Origin: Hyphomonadaceae bacterium
Lineage (GTDB): Bacteria; Pseudomonadota; Alphaproteobacteria; Caulobacterales; Hyphomonadaceae
DNA: 36,243 nucleotides
Assembly: GCA_947478925.1 (NCBI GenBank)
Contig: CANJXY010000016.1
Coordinates: 1 to 36,243, forward strand
Reading direction: 5' to 3'
Made by a program: the position numbers and the translations under genes. The stretch's first letter is position 1; every line of letters begins with the position of its first letter. The notes under the pieces were generated by a model. The model saw nothing but the letters and a program-made list of their open reading frames with translations, searched no databases and was not told the origin of the DNA. This document shows, in pieces, positions 15,810-23,378 of this stretch.

Positions 15810-17408
15810 ATGACCCTTTCCCCCGAAGCAGAAGCCGCGCGCAGGCGGACGTTTGCGATCATCGCGCACCCCGACGCCGGCAAGACGACGCTGACGGAAA
15901 ACCTGTTGCTGGCAGGCGGCGCTATCCGTGCCGCTGGCGCGGTGAAGGCGCGCGGCGAGCGTCGTCGGACCATGTCGGACTGGATGAAGATCGAGCGCGA
16001 TCGCGGCATTTCGGTTTCAGCGTCGGTGATGACGTTCGAATACAACGGCAACATCTTCAACCTGCTCGACACGCCGGGTCACGAGGATTTCTCAGAAGAC
16101 ACCTATCGCACGCTGACGGCGGCGGACTCGGCCATCATGGTGCTGGACGCTGCGAAGGGCATCGAGCCGCAGACGCTGAAATTGTTCGAGGTGTGCCGGC
16201 TACGCGACATTCCGATCATCACCTATATCAATAAAATGGACCGCGAGGCGCAGGATCCGTTCGCGCTGCTCGACGAGATCGAGCAGAAGCTAGCGATGTC
16301 GGCCGCGCCGCTCTACTGGCCGCAAGGCTCGGGCGATCGACTGCGAGGCATGAAGGATCTGCGCACAGGTGAGTTCGTGACCTACCAGCGGATCATCGCA
16401 CATGACGGCTCTGTCGAGTTCAAGACGGAGCGTGTCCGTAGGGACCGCTTTGACGAGATGATGGACGCGGGCGAACAGGCCCAGCTCGAGGAGCAGGCCG
16501 AGATGGCGGCGGGCGTTTGCAAGCCATACGATCACCAGTCCTATCGAGAAGGGCACATGACGCCTGTCGTGTTCGGCTCCGCGCTGCGCCATTTCGGCGT
16601 CAAGGAATTACTCGACACAATCGATATCGAAGCGCCGCCACCGCGCGTGCAGAAGGCGAAGATCAAGGGGCAGGCGGCGGAGGTCGGGCCGGACAGCAAG
16701 GAAGTCACCGGCTTCGTGTTCAAGATCCAGGCAAACATGGATCCCAATCACCGCGACCGCATCGCGTTCTTCCGCATGGTGTCGGGCCGGTTCCAGCGCG
16801 GCATGCGCCTGAAGACGCCGTCGGGCAAGCAGATCGGCATCACCTCACCTGTGATGTTCATGGCGCAGGATCGCGAGATTGCGGACGAGGCTTTCGGTGG
16901 TGACGTGATCGGTATTCCCAACCACGGCCAGCTGCGTGTTGGCGATGCGCTAAGTGAGACGGGCAATGTGCAGTTCGCGGGCATTCCGAACTTTGCGCCG
17001 GAAATCCTGCGCCGCGTTCGCACTAAGGACCCCATGAAATCCAAGCACCTGCGCAAAGCGCTGGAGGGACTTGCCGAAGAGGGCGTGACCCAGCTGTTCA
17101 CACCCGAGATCGGCTCCGACATGATTGTCGGCGCCGTGGGGCAGCTGCAGATAGAGGTGATGGCCGAGCGTATCGCGACCGAGAACAATCTCGAAGTGCT
17201 GTTCGAGGCCTCGCCATGGTCGGCCGCGCGGTGGATCGCGAGTGACGATCGCGCGAAGATCGATGCGTTCCTTGAGACCAATCGGGGCACGGTCGCCAAG
17301 GACCTCGACGGCGCGCCGGTCTATCTGGCGAAGAACTCGTGGGATGTGGGCTATGTGTCGGAAAAGAACCCGGCGATCCGTTTCACGAAGACGAAGGAAC
17401 GGGCCTAG
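15810..17408 (+). CDS. prfC: Peptide chain release factor 3
   Basis: This is a 532-residue translational GTPase that removes RF1/RF2 from the ribosome after termination. GTPase motifs are complete: G1 AHPDAGKTT (19-27), G2 in DRGISVSASVMTF, G3 DTPGH (87-91) and G4 NKMD (141-144). The RF3-specific features are present too: the RRTMSDWMKIE segment after switch I, FVFKIQANMDPNHRDRIAFF in domain 2 and VGAVGQLQIEVMAERI in domain 3. The length is normal. The ATG at 15810 gives the usual N-terminus, though no strong Shine-Dalgarno is seen. It is followed about 200 bp later by rsgA on the same strand. Confidence 0.97.
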   Translation: MTLSPEAEAARRRTFAIIAHPDAGKTTLTENLLLAGGAIRAAGAVKARGERRRTMSDWMKIERDRGISVSASVMTFEYNGNIFNLLDTPGHEDFSEDTYRTLTAADSAIMVLDAAKGIEPQTLKLFEVCRLRDIPIITYINKMDREAQDPFALLDEIEQKLAMSAAPLYWPQGSGDRLRGMKDLRTGEFVTYQRIIAHDGSVEFKTERVRRDRFDEMMDAGEQAQLEEQAEMAAGVCKPYDHQSYREGHMTPVVFGSALRHFGVKELLDTIDIEAPPPRVQKAKIKGQAAEVGPDSKEVTGFVFKIQANMDPNHRDRIAFFRMVSGRFQRGMRLKTPSGKQIGITSPVMFMAQDREIADEAFGGDVIGIPNHGQLRVGDALSETGNVQFAGIPNFAPEILRRVRTKDPMKSKHLRKALEGLAEEGVTQLFTPEIGSDMIVGAVGQLQIEVMAERIATENNLEVLFEASPWSAARWIASDDRAKIDAFLETNRGTVAKDLDGAPVYLAKNSWDVGYVSEKNPAIRFTKTKERA

Positions 17409-17502
17409 GGGCGCAGGCGCGATCTTGGCAGGTCGCTTGACGGCAGCCAGCTTCGGCCTCAAAATCGTAACCAGTTTCAGCACCAGCGCGCGGGAGGGTT
17501 TG

Positions 17503-17559
17503 ATGATGGATATTGTTTCTGCGGGCCTCTATCGTGTCGCTGGTCTGTGCGCGCTCTGA
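17503..17559 (+). CDS. Possible 18-residue leader peptide before rsgA
   Basis: A strong GGGAGGG Shine-Dalgarno at about 17491 stands at good distance from ATG ATG, followed by a short frame (MMDIVSAGLYRVAGLCAL) ending in TGA at 17557-17559. The last codons and stop overlap a GC-rich stem (GCGCG-ctctga-CGCGC). A T-rich stretch precedes the rsgA start 52 bp downstream, and rsgA itself has no visible Shine-Dalgarno. It could be a regulatory leader for rsgA or chance. Confidence 0.35.
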   Translation: MMDIVSAGLYRVAGLCAL

Positions 17560-17611
17560 CGCGCGTCTCGCCGGCGGTTGCTTTTGATTTTCCGCTGACG
17601 GATTTTTTCCG

Positions 17612-18688
17612 ATGACAATCGAGGACTATGGCTGGAGCGAGATTCTCCAGTACGATTTTGCGCCCTATGCGGCGCTGGGCCTTCTGCCCGCGCGCGTGAC
17701 AGCGCACCATAGGGGTTTGTGGCGGCTGGTGACATCCGAGGGCGAATTTTCGGGACGCCTGAATGGGAAATTCAAGCTCGAGGCAGGGCCCGGCGATCAC
17801 CCCGCCGTAGGCGACTGGCTGGCGGTGAGCCGGGATGGCGCCTCCAACGACGCGACGATCCACGCGCTGCTGCCTCGCCGCAGCATGTTTACACGACGCG
17901 CCGTGAGTGACCCCGGCATGCAGGTTGTGGCCGCAAACGTCGATGTAGCGTTTCTGGTTGCGGCCCTGAACGGCGATCTGAATATCAGACGGCTGGAACG
18001 CTATCTCGTCGCAACGCGCGACAGCGGCGCCTCTCCTGTCATTGTGCTGACCAAGGCGGACCTGAGTGACGATCGCGCCGGCGCGCTTGCGGAGGTGGAG
18101 GCCGTTGCCGGCGGCGCGCCCATCATTGTCGTGTCCGCGAAACGGGGTGAAGGCCTTGAGGCATTCGACAGGTGGTTGAAGCCCGGTGTCACCGCGGCGT
18201 TGCTGGGGAGTTCGGGTGCCGGAAAATCCACACTGCTCAATGCGCTGGCGGGGCGGACGCTGATGGACACAGGCGCAATTCGTGAGGGTGACGATCGCGG
18301 GCGTCACACCACTACCCACCGTGAGCTGTTCCGCCTGCCGGGCGGCGCGCTGCTGATCGATACGCCGGGGATGCGCGAGCTTGGCCTTCTTGATGTTGAA
18401 GAGGCGCTTGATGTCAGTTTCGAAGACGTGACGTCGTTGTTCAGCGAATGCCGGTTCAACGACTGTTCGCATGGCGGCGAACCGGGATGCGCCGTCGCAG
18501 CGGCGCTTGCGGCTGGGTCACTGCCGGCAGGCCGTTGGGCCGCCTATCTCAAGCTTCAGAAGGAGCTGGAGTTCGTCGCAACGCGCGACAATCCGGCTGC
18601 TGAAGCCGCCAAGCGCGCCAAATGGAAGCAGGTCCACAAGGCGCAACGCGCGAAGTACCGGCACAGACGGAACAATGAGGACGGCTGA
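17612..18688 (+). CDS. rsgA: Ribosome small subunit-dependent GTPase A
   Basis: This is a 358-residue circularly permuted GTPase (RsgA/YjeQ) acting in late 30S maturation. An N-terminal OB-fold (about 20-100) is followed by the permuted motifs in order: G4 TKAD (147-150), the SAK motif (175-177), G1 GSSGAGKST (199-207), a switch segment RGRHTTT (229-235) and G3 DTPGM (250-254). The C-terminal zinc knuckle is C280-x4-C285-x-H287-x5-C293, continuing EPGCAV. A basic tail ends the protein. All key residues are present. The upstream leader-like ORF may influence translation, since no ribosome-binding site precedes the ATG. Confidence 0.96.
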   Translation: MTIEDYGWSEILQYDFAPYAALGLLPARVTAHHRGLWRLVTSEGEFSGRLNGKFKLEAGPGDHPAVGDWLAVSRDGASNDATIHALLPRRSMFTRRAVSDPGMQVVAANVDVAFLVAALNGDLNIRRLERYLVATRDSGASPVIVLTKADLSDDRAGALAEVEAVAGGAPIIVVSAKRGEGLEAFDRWLKPGVTAALLGSSGAGKSTLLNALAGRTLMDTGAIREGDDRGRHTTTHRELFRLPGGALLIDTPGMRELGLLDVEEALDVSFEDVTSLFSECRFNDCSHGGEPGCAVAAALAAGSLPAGRWAAYLKLQKELEFVATRDNPAAEAAKRAKWKQVHKAQRAKYRHRRNNEDG

Positions 18689-18693
18689 TCCTG

Positions 18694-19449
18694 CTAGGGC
18701 AGCGTCAACGAAGGCGGCGGGCTGACGCGGCCGTCCGGGCGCGCAACCGCGAGCATGCGTTTGAAGGCGGGACGGTCTTCGACCTTCACCTGCCACGCGG
18801 CGATGTGCGGATACTTCACGGGGTCGGCTACGTTCATGCGGATGGCGTAGCTGATCGGGAAGACCATCATGATGTCGGCTGCAGTGAATTCGGCACCGCC
18901 GAACCAGGGGTGCTTGGCGAGGAAGTCGTCGGCGAAGCGCATTGCGCGCTGGCCGTCGGTTTCTTTCTCGCCGCGCGGGGCCTTGTTGTCGGTCGCGCGC
19001 GCGACGCGATAGTCGGCGACCACATCCGAGGCGAGCGTGCCTTCTGCGTAATGCATGAAGCGCAGGTAGGATGCGTAGTCGGGCGACGTGACGGCGGGCT
19101 CGAGCCGGTCGCCGCCATTGCGGTCCATGATGAATTGTAGAATCGCGCCGGATTCCACCAGCAGCTCGCCATTGTAGAAGACGGTGGGCGCGACGCGCAT
19201 GCCGGGGTTCACGGCGAATATGTCCTCGAACGAGCCGGCGACATCGCCGCGTCGGAATTTCAGCTCGTAGGGCAGGCCGAGTTCCTCGCACAGCCACACC
19301 ACGCGCTCCGAGCGGCGGCCCTCGGCGTGATAGATGACGATTTTGGGCGTTGTCTTTTCAACAACGGTGTTTGTCGGGGAGGTGGACGTACAGGCGGCCG
19401 GCATGCCGGCCAGCACAACGGCGAGCATGAGCGCGCGGGCGAATTTCAT
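18694..19449 (-). CDS. GST-fold protein with N-terminal export signal
   Basis: The product is 251 residues. A signal sequence (MKFARALMLAVVLAGMPAAC) is followed by a short Ser/Thr linker and a complete GST fold: KIVIYHAEGRRSERVVWLCE at the start, GMRVAPTVFYNGELLVESGA with the cis-Pro and Glu-Ser pair, and a C-terminal domain with WFGGAEFTAADIMMVFPISY. Canonical GSTs are cytosolic, so the export signal is unusual. Cys20 could be lipidated, but the -3 residue is Pro, which is atypical of a lipobox, so ordinary cleavage is also possible. It ends 5 bp from the convergent rsgA stop and diverges from another GST gene over 165 bp. Confidence 0.85.
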   Translation of the reverse strand: MKFARALMLAVVLAGMPAACTSTSPTNTVVEKTTPKIVIYHAEGRRSERVVWLCEELGLPYELKFRRGDVAGSFEDIFAVNPGMRVAPTVFYNGELLVESGAILQFIMDRNGGDRLEPAVTSPDYASYLRFMHYAEGTLASDVVADYRVARATDNKAPRGEKETDGQRAMRFADDFLAKHPWFGGAEFTAADIMMVFPISYAIRMNVADPVKYPHIAAWQVKVEDRPAFKRMLAVARPDGRVSPPPSLTLP

Positions 19450-19512
19450 AGCGGCCTCCCCAAATCTGTTCGTGCGGTCAGGCGTCTTTGCGCCTTCTCC
19501 TATGGAGACCGT

Positions 19513-19550
19513 AACATTGTTCGTCACGGTGACCAGTCACACTGCTGACA
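19513..19550. promoter_or_regulatory. Cluster of short inverted repeats between two GST genes
   Basis: Between divergent GST genes, three small symmetric sites follow one another: AACA-T-TGTT, GTCAC-G-GTGAC (19523-19533) and CAGT-CAC-ACTG. They are spaced like operator half-sites for a dimeric regulator controlling both genes. No regulator gene is adjacent. Prediction only. Confidence 0.3.
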
Positions 19551-19614
19551 CTCCCCCGGCGGCAGGCGCATAGTAGAGTCCTCGGATCGCAAGCCGGACG
19601 GGCAGGAGTGTCCC

Positions 19615-20238
19615 ATGATCGAGTTCTGGACCAATCCCATGAGCCGTGGACAGATTGTACACTGGATGATGGAGGAACTGAGCCAGCCCTACACTACCAA
19701 TTGGCTGGAGTGGGGGCCGGGCGGCAACAAGAGCGCGGATTTTCTGGCGGTCAATCCTATGGGGAAGGTTCCGACCGTCAGACACAACGGTAGGGTCGTG
19801 ACGGAAGCGGCGGCGATCTGTCTTTATCTCGCGGAAGTATTTCCGCAGGCGAAGCTTAAGCCAGAGGGAGCTGCGCTGGCGGACTACTATCGCTACACAT
19901 TTTTTTGCGCCGGGCCGATCGAACAGGCCGTCACCGCGAATTCGATGAAGTGGCAGGTGCCGGAAGGCCGTGACATGATGGCGGGCTTCGGCACGTATGA
20001 AAACGCGGTGAACGCACTCGAGAAGATGTTGAGCGATCGCGACTATGTCTGCGGTAAAACGTTCACGGCGGCTGATGTCTATGTCGGCAGCACCGTGGAT
20101 TGGGGGCTTTCCTTCAAGTCGATCCCGACACGCCCGGTGTTTGAAGCGTATGCGGAAAGGCTGCGCGCTCGACCGGCCTACAAGTCGTTCAAGGCGATCA
20201 ATGCAGCACGTGTCGCCGAGGTGCAGGCGACGCCGTGA
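19615..20238 (+). CDS. Glutathione S-transferase family protein
   Basis: This is a 207-residue cytosolic GST. MIEFWTNPMSRGQIVHWMME starts the thioredoxin-like half, with a Ser/Arg loop at the active site. NPMGKVPTVRHNGRVVTEAAAI contains the cis-Pro and the Glu-Ala pair near the glutathione site. The C-terminal domain has the usual FTAADVYVGSTVDWG helix. AGGAG precedes the ATG by about seven bases. It is divergent from the exported GST-like gene, with which it shares the promoter region, and convergent with the GmrSD-like gene. Substrate unknown. Confidence 0.93.
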   Translation: MIEFWTNPMSRGQIVHWMMEELSQPYTTNWLEWGPGGNKSADFLAVNPMGKVPTVRHNGRVVTEAAAICLYLAEVFPQAKLKPEGAALADYYRYTFFCAGPIEQAVTANSMKWQVPEGRDMMAGFGTYENAVNALEKMLSDRDYVCGKTFTAADVYVGSTVDWGLSFKSIPTRPVFEAYAERLRARPAYKSFKAINAARVAEVQATP

Positions 20239-20252
20239 TCAAGAGCTGAGCC

Positions 20253-21989
20253 TCAGCTGCCCGACACTTCGATATCAAGGAACTTGATGGTTGCGTCTGT
20301 GATGCGTCGGGTACGCTCGCGGATGGCGTCGGGCGTCCAGATTTTCTGGCGCGCGATCTCGTTGGAAAACCGGCTGCGGAAGCGGGCATACGCTTTGCGC
20401 TTTTCCTCGAACGGCGCATTGCCCAACTCGTCCTGCGGCAGCACGCAGAGATTGCCCGTCATCTCGCGCAACGTGGCAAGCTCGTTGAACTCCAGACCAG
20501 CCTCGAACTCAGTCCAGCGTTCTTCCGGGTTGCGCGGATAGACGTGCTCGACCGATGACTTGGTGTCGATCAGATAGCGTGGCACGCGGTCGCCATGCAT
20601 CGCGGCCTCGATCCAGCGCATCATGGTAGAGCGGCGCGGGCTTTCCGTGATTGGCCCAGAGAGGTTGCGGATCAGGCGTTCATTCTGCGCCTGGGTGAAG
20701 GTGAAGCCCGCTTGTCGTCCATACGTGCCGCGCGCAAAGCGCTCCACGCGCCGGCCCATCATTTCCGCCAAGCGGCGCGGGTCCGGCGTTGAGACGGTTA
20801 GCGCGAAACAGACGCGATCTAGCGTGTCGATCCTTCCCGCGAGGTCGCCTGGCCGCGAGCGCATCTTCAGCAGCATGGCGTAAGCGCGCCATTGGTCCCA
20901 CTTGAGCAATTGCAAGCGGCGCAGGCTGGCGTGAACGCCATCCGCGATCTCCGCGTTGTTCTCTTCGTAAATCCATTTGAATGCCGAGCGATACTGCAGC
21001 AGCGTATCCGACGCCCACTTCACGCCGTTCGATCCCGGATAGTAGCGCCGGATGTGCTCCATCAGCTGGATGGAGTAGTCCGACGATTGCGGCATGCGCC
21101 GCTCGATGAAATCCACTGAGCGCAGGAAAGCGTCGAAGCCATCTTCACCCAAATCATCCTGGATGTCGTTCCAGACGCCGAGAATACGCTTGGCCTGTTC
21201 GTCCGCGTCGGGCAGCGGCGAAGTGAGATCGATCAACTGGCCTTTGACGATCTCTTCCGGCTTCAGCGGCAGCCCGCCGGAGTTGATGCTGACAAAAGCC
21301 TTGGCCGCCATGCGCCGGTCCGAGATCCGCGTCACGGTGATGATGGACCCCTCGGCGAGGAAACTCACGAAGGCGGAGAGGCGCTCGACGCTCCAGTTCT
21401 TGAACATCGCGCGCGCCGTCATCACGCAGGTGCGCAGGTTGTGGCTGGCGTCGGTCAATTGCGGGTGCGGACGATGGCGCTTTGCCGTGCGGCCGGGGGC
21501 CAGAATGTCCGACTCCAGCGTATTGTGCTTCATCATCAGGTTGAGCCGCCACAACCCGACGTCATTGGCCAGGAGGTCGTGAACCGGATGTTTGCGTTCG
21601 GCGTCGATCAGGTCACGCAGAACCGCGAAGAACACCGTGTAGGTGGTCAGGCGCTGAAGCCCATCATAGATATCGAAATGGTCAGCGGCCTGGTGCAGCA
21701 CGACCGTGCCGACGAATACATAGGGCTCTGTGATCTCGAGATCACGGTTCAGTTCCGGCACCGGGATGGGCTGGTGGCTGGGCGGATCGCGGGATTCGGG
21801 AAGGCTATCGGCTTCCTTCTCGGGGTCGAGCCCGAATTCCCCAAAGGCGGAAATCAGGTCTTCGAGGAGCGACGCCTGCTGGTGTTCGGTCCAGCAATAG
21901 TCGCGTTGCACGCGCGCCGGCCGGAAAGCGCCCAGCCGAAGAAGTTCACCGATACTGATGGCCTGGGAACGTATGACCGCGCTACGCAT
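20253..21989 (-). CDS. GmrSD-like DUF262/DUF1524 protein
   Basis: The product is 578 residues. An N-terminal DUF262 domain (ParB/sulfiredoxin-like fold, often NTP-driven) shows RDYCWTEHQQASLLEDLI (about 29-46), IYDGLQRLTTY (107-117, usually DGQQR, here L111) and FVSINSGGLPLKPEEIVKGQ (about 232-251). A C-terminal DUF1524 HNH-type nuclease region has SSVEHVYPRNP (E481-H482) and TGNLCVLPQDELGN (N513, N524) followed by FEEKRKAY. Known GmrSD-family proteins cut DNA with modified bases as type IV restriction. No partner restriction gene is adjacent, so defence is inferred from family. The DGQQR change could affect nucleotide use. Confidence 0.85.
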   Translation of the reverse strand: MRSAVIRSQAISIGELLRLGAFRPARVQRDYCWTEHQQASLLEDLISAFGEFGLDPEKEADSLPESRDPPSHQPIPVPELNRDLEITEPYVFVGTVVLHQAADHFDIYDGLQRLTTYTVFFAVLRDLIDAERKHPVHDLLANDVGLWRLNLMMKHNTLESDILAPGRTAKRHRPHPQLTDASHNLRTCVMTARAMFKNWSVERLSAFVSFLAEGSIITVTRISDRRMAAKAFVSINSGGLPLKPEEIVKGQLIDLTSPLPDADEQAKRILGVWNDIQDDLGEDGFDAFLRSVDFIERRMPQSSDYSIQLMEHIRRYYPGSNGVKWASDTLLQYRSAFKWIYEENNAEIADGVHASLRRLQLLKWDQWRAYAMLLKMRSRPGDLAGRIDTLDRVCFALTVSTPDPRRLAEMMGRRVERFARGTYGRQAGFTFTQAQNERLIRNLSGPITESPRRSTMMRWIEAAMHGDRVPRYLIDTKSSVEHVYPRNPEERWTEFEAGLEFNELATLREMTGNLCVLPQDELGNAPFEEKRKAYARFRSRFSNEIARQKIWTPDAIRERTRRITDATIKFLDIEVSGS

Positions 21990-22157
21990 GCAAGATCCGT
22001 CTGCCCCCCGACGCGCGCAAAGCTAGGCGAGCGGTGCAGCCTCCGCAATTGAGGAACTGCTATTGGGCGAGGGATGTGTATCCGCACGCGACGATGATTC
22101 GCGGTTTGCGGGAAAGAACCTCTGGCAGCTCCCGGGACCGCCGGCACAAAGGGCGGA

Positions 22158-23255
22158 TCAGGCCGCCTGGGCGGCCGTGCCCTTGGCGCGTACCTTCCAG
22201 AAGCGGAGCGCACGTTGCGCCGCGGCGACCGGGACCTGTTCGTAGAGCGCGCCGTACTCCTGGGTCCTGCCGATGCCGCCGTCGGCGCCAGCGATCATGA
22301 TACAGATGGTGACGAACAGGCCGCGATCGAAGCCTGCGCCACGGCACAGCATGGCGAGTGCATCGAGATCCTTGCCATCGACCAGGCGCTGGGCAAGGTC
22401 GAACTCGACATCGACGAGTTGTGCGAAAGCGATACCGAAGGCCGTGCGGCGTTCTTCGCGCAGCATCTGGACAAGGATTGCAGGTTTGAGACTGCCAGCC
22501 TTGTCGAGCTTGGCGACCAGCTCTTTCGCGGTCGAATAGTCGGACGGCAGGGCCCCATAGGCGGACGAGAGATGGTTGCGGCTGGCTTCCAGCGCGGCTT
22601 CCAGTTCGGCTGGCGAGACGCCGTGGAATTTGCGCATGATCTCGCGGCGCAGGTCGAGCTCGACGCGGAGGTAGACGTTGTTGAGCATGTCGAGCGGGAC
22701 ATTGGCGTTGCGCACCAACGGGGCATGCAGCACGGGGCTCGTCTCGGCGCGCTCTGCGACACGCTGATAGGTCTGGCGGTCGAGGAGGGCGGTATTGTTC
22801 TGCAGCAGCGATGCGACAACGCGGTCTTCGCCTCGTTCAACCAGCGCGCTCGACACCTTCACGCCGATGTCGGGACGACGCGTGACGGCCATCATGTGAT
22901 CTTGCGATTTCTTGTCGATGACTTCGAGAATGTCGGTCTCGGTCAGCGATTTTGATCTTTCGATCACGGGGGCCGCAACCGCGATGTCATCCATGGCGAG
23001 GCGGCGAGCTGTGCGGCGAAGCGGGGCGGCGCTTTCTGCAACTTTGCGCGACAGTTCGATGCGAACCTGCGTTTCGAGGTCTTGCGCCACGGCGCCGACG
23101 ATCTCGTCAAACAGAACGGACTCGCTTTCCGAGCGCTGTTCGGGATGCGCCATGAAGACGTCGGTGATCTGACGGAGAAGCTCGCGACGTTTCTCGCTTG
23201 ACCCTTCGCGGGCTAGGTCCAGCAGCAAGGCGAAATTGTTGGCGCCACCGGCCAT
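22158..23255 (-). CDS. DUF2336 family protein
   Basis: This is a 365-residue soluble all-helical protein of the alphaproteobacterial DUF2336 family, whose function is not established. The body is made of repeated helical hairpins resembling HEAT repeats; examples are VRIELSRKVAESAAPLRRTA, and SKSLTETDILEVIDKKSQDH continued by RRPDIGVKVSSALVERGEDR. The C-terminus carries FDLAQRLVDGKDLDALAMLC and FDRGLFVTICIMI, typical of the family's conserved end. Its AGGGAG Shine-Dalgarno lies inside a predicted hairpin in the 5' leader, which suggests control at translation. A role in stress or cell-cycle signalling is sometimes suggested from context; nothing here tests that. Confidence 0.85.
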   Translation of the reverse strand: MAGGANNFALLLDLAREGSSEKRRELLRQITDVFMAHPEQRSESESVLFDEIVGAVAQDLETQVRIELSRKVAESAAPLRRTARRLAMDDIAVAAPVIERSKSLTETDILEVIDKKSQDHMMAVTRRPDIGVKVSSALVERGEDRVVASLLQNNTALLDRQTYQRVAERAETSPVLHAPLVRNANVPLDMLNNVYLRVELDLRREIMRKFHGVSPAELEAALEASRNHLSSAYGALPSDYSTAKELVAKLDKAGSLKPAILVQMLREERRTAFGIAFAQLVDVEFDLAQRLVDGKDLDALAMLCRGAGFDRGLFVTICIMIAGADGGIGRTQEYGALYEQVPVAAAQRALRFWKVRAKGTAAQAA

Positions 23256-23257
23256 GC

Positions 23258-23290
23258 TAGTCTCCCTTAGTCCCCAAGAGAGGGAAACTA
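23258..23290 (-). promoter_or_regulatory. Leader hairpin covering the DUF2336 ribosome-binding site
   Basis: In minus-strand RNA, UAGUUUCCCU (23290-23281) can pair fully with AGGGAGACUA (23267-23258). That gives ten base pairs with one G-U wobble, around a 13-base loop. The second arm contains the AGGGAG Shine-Dalgarno, and the AUG follows two bases after the stem. Folding would block initiation, so this could act as a thermosensor or protein-responsive switch. Confidence 0.5.
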
Positions 23291-23378
23291 AGCGGTCGCG
23301 GTTAAAAAACAGCTGTCCATTCTATCGGAATTTCGCGGCGATCCCCAGCTCGACGCCACGAAATGGCGGATTTTGCGG

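Noticed and set aside
17477-18472. Minus-strand frame (331 codons) opposite rsgA
   Set aside because: RsgA motifs and its zinc knuckle are intact on the plus strand; the antisense frame has no domain.
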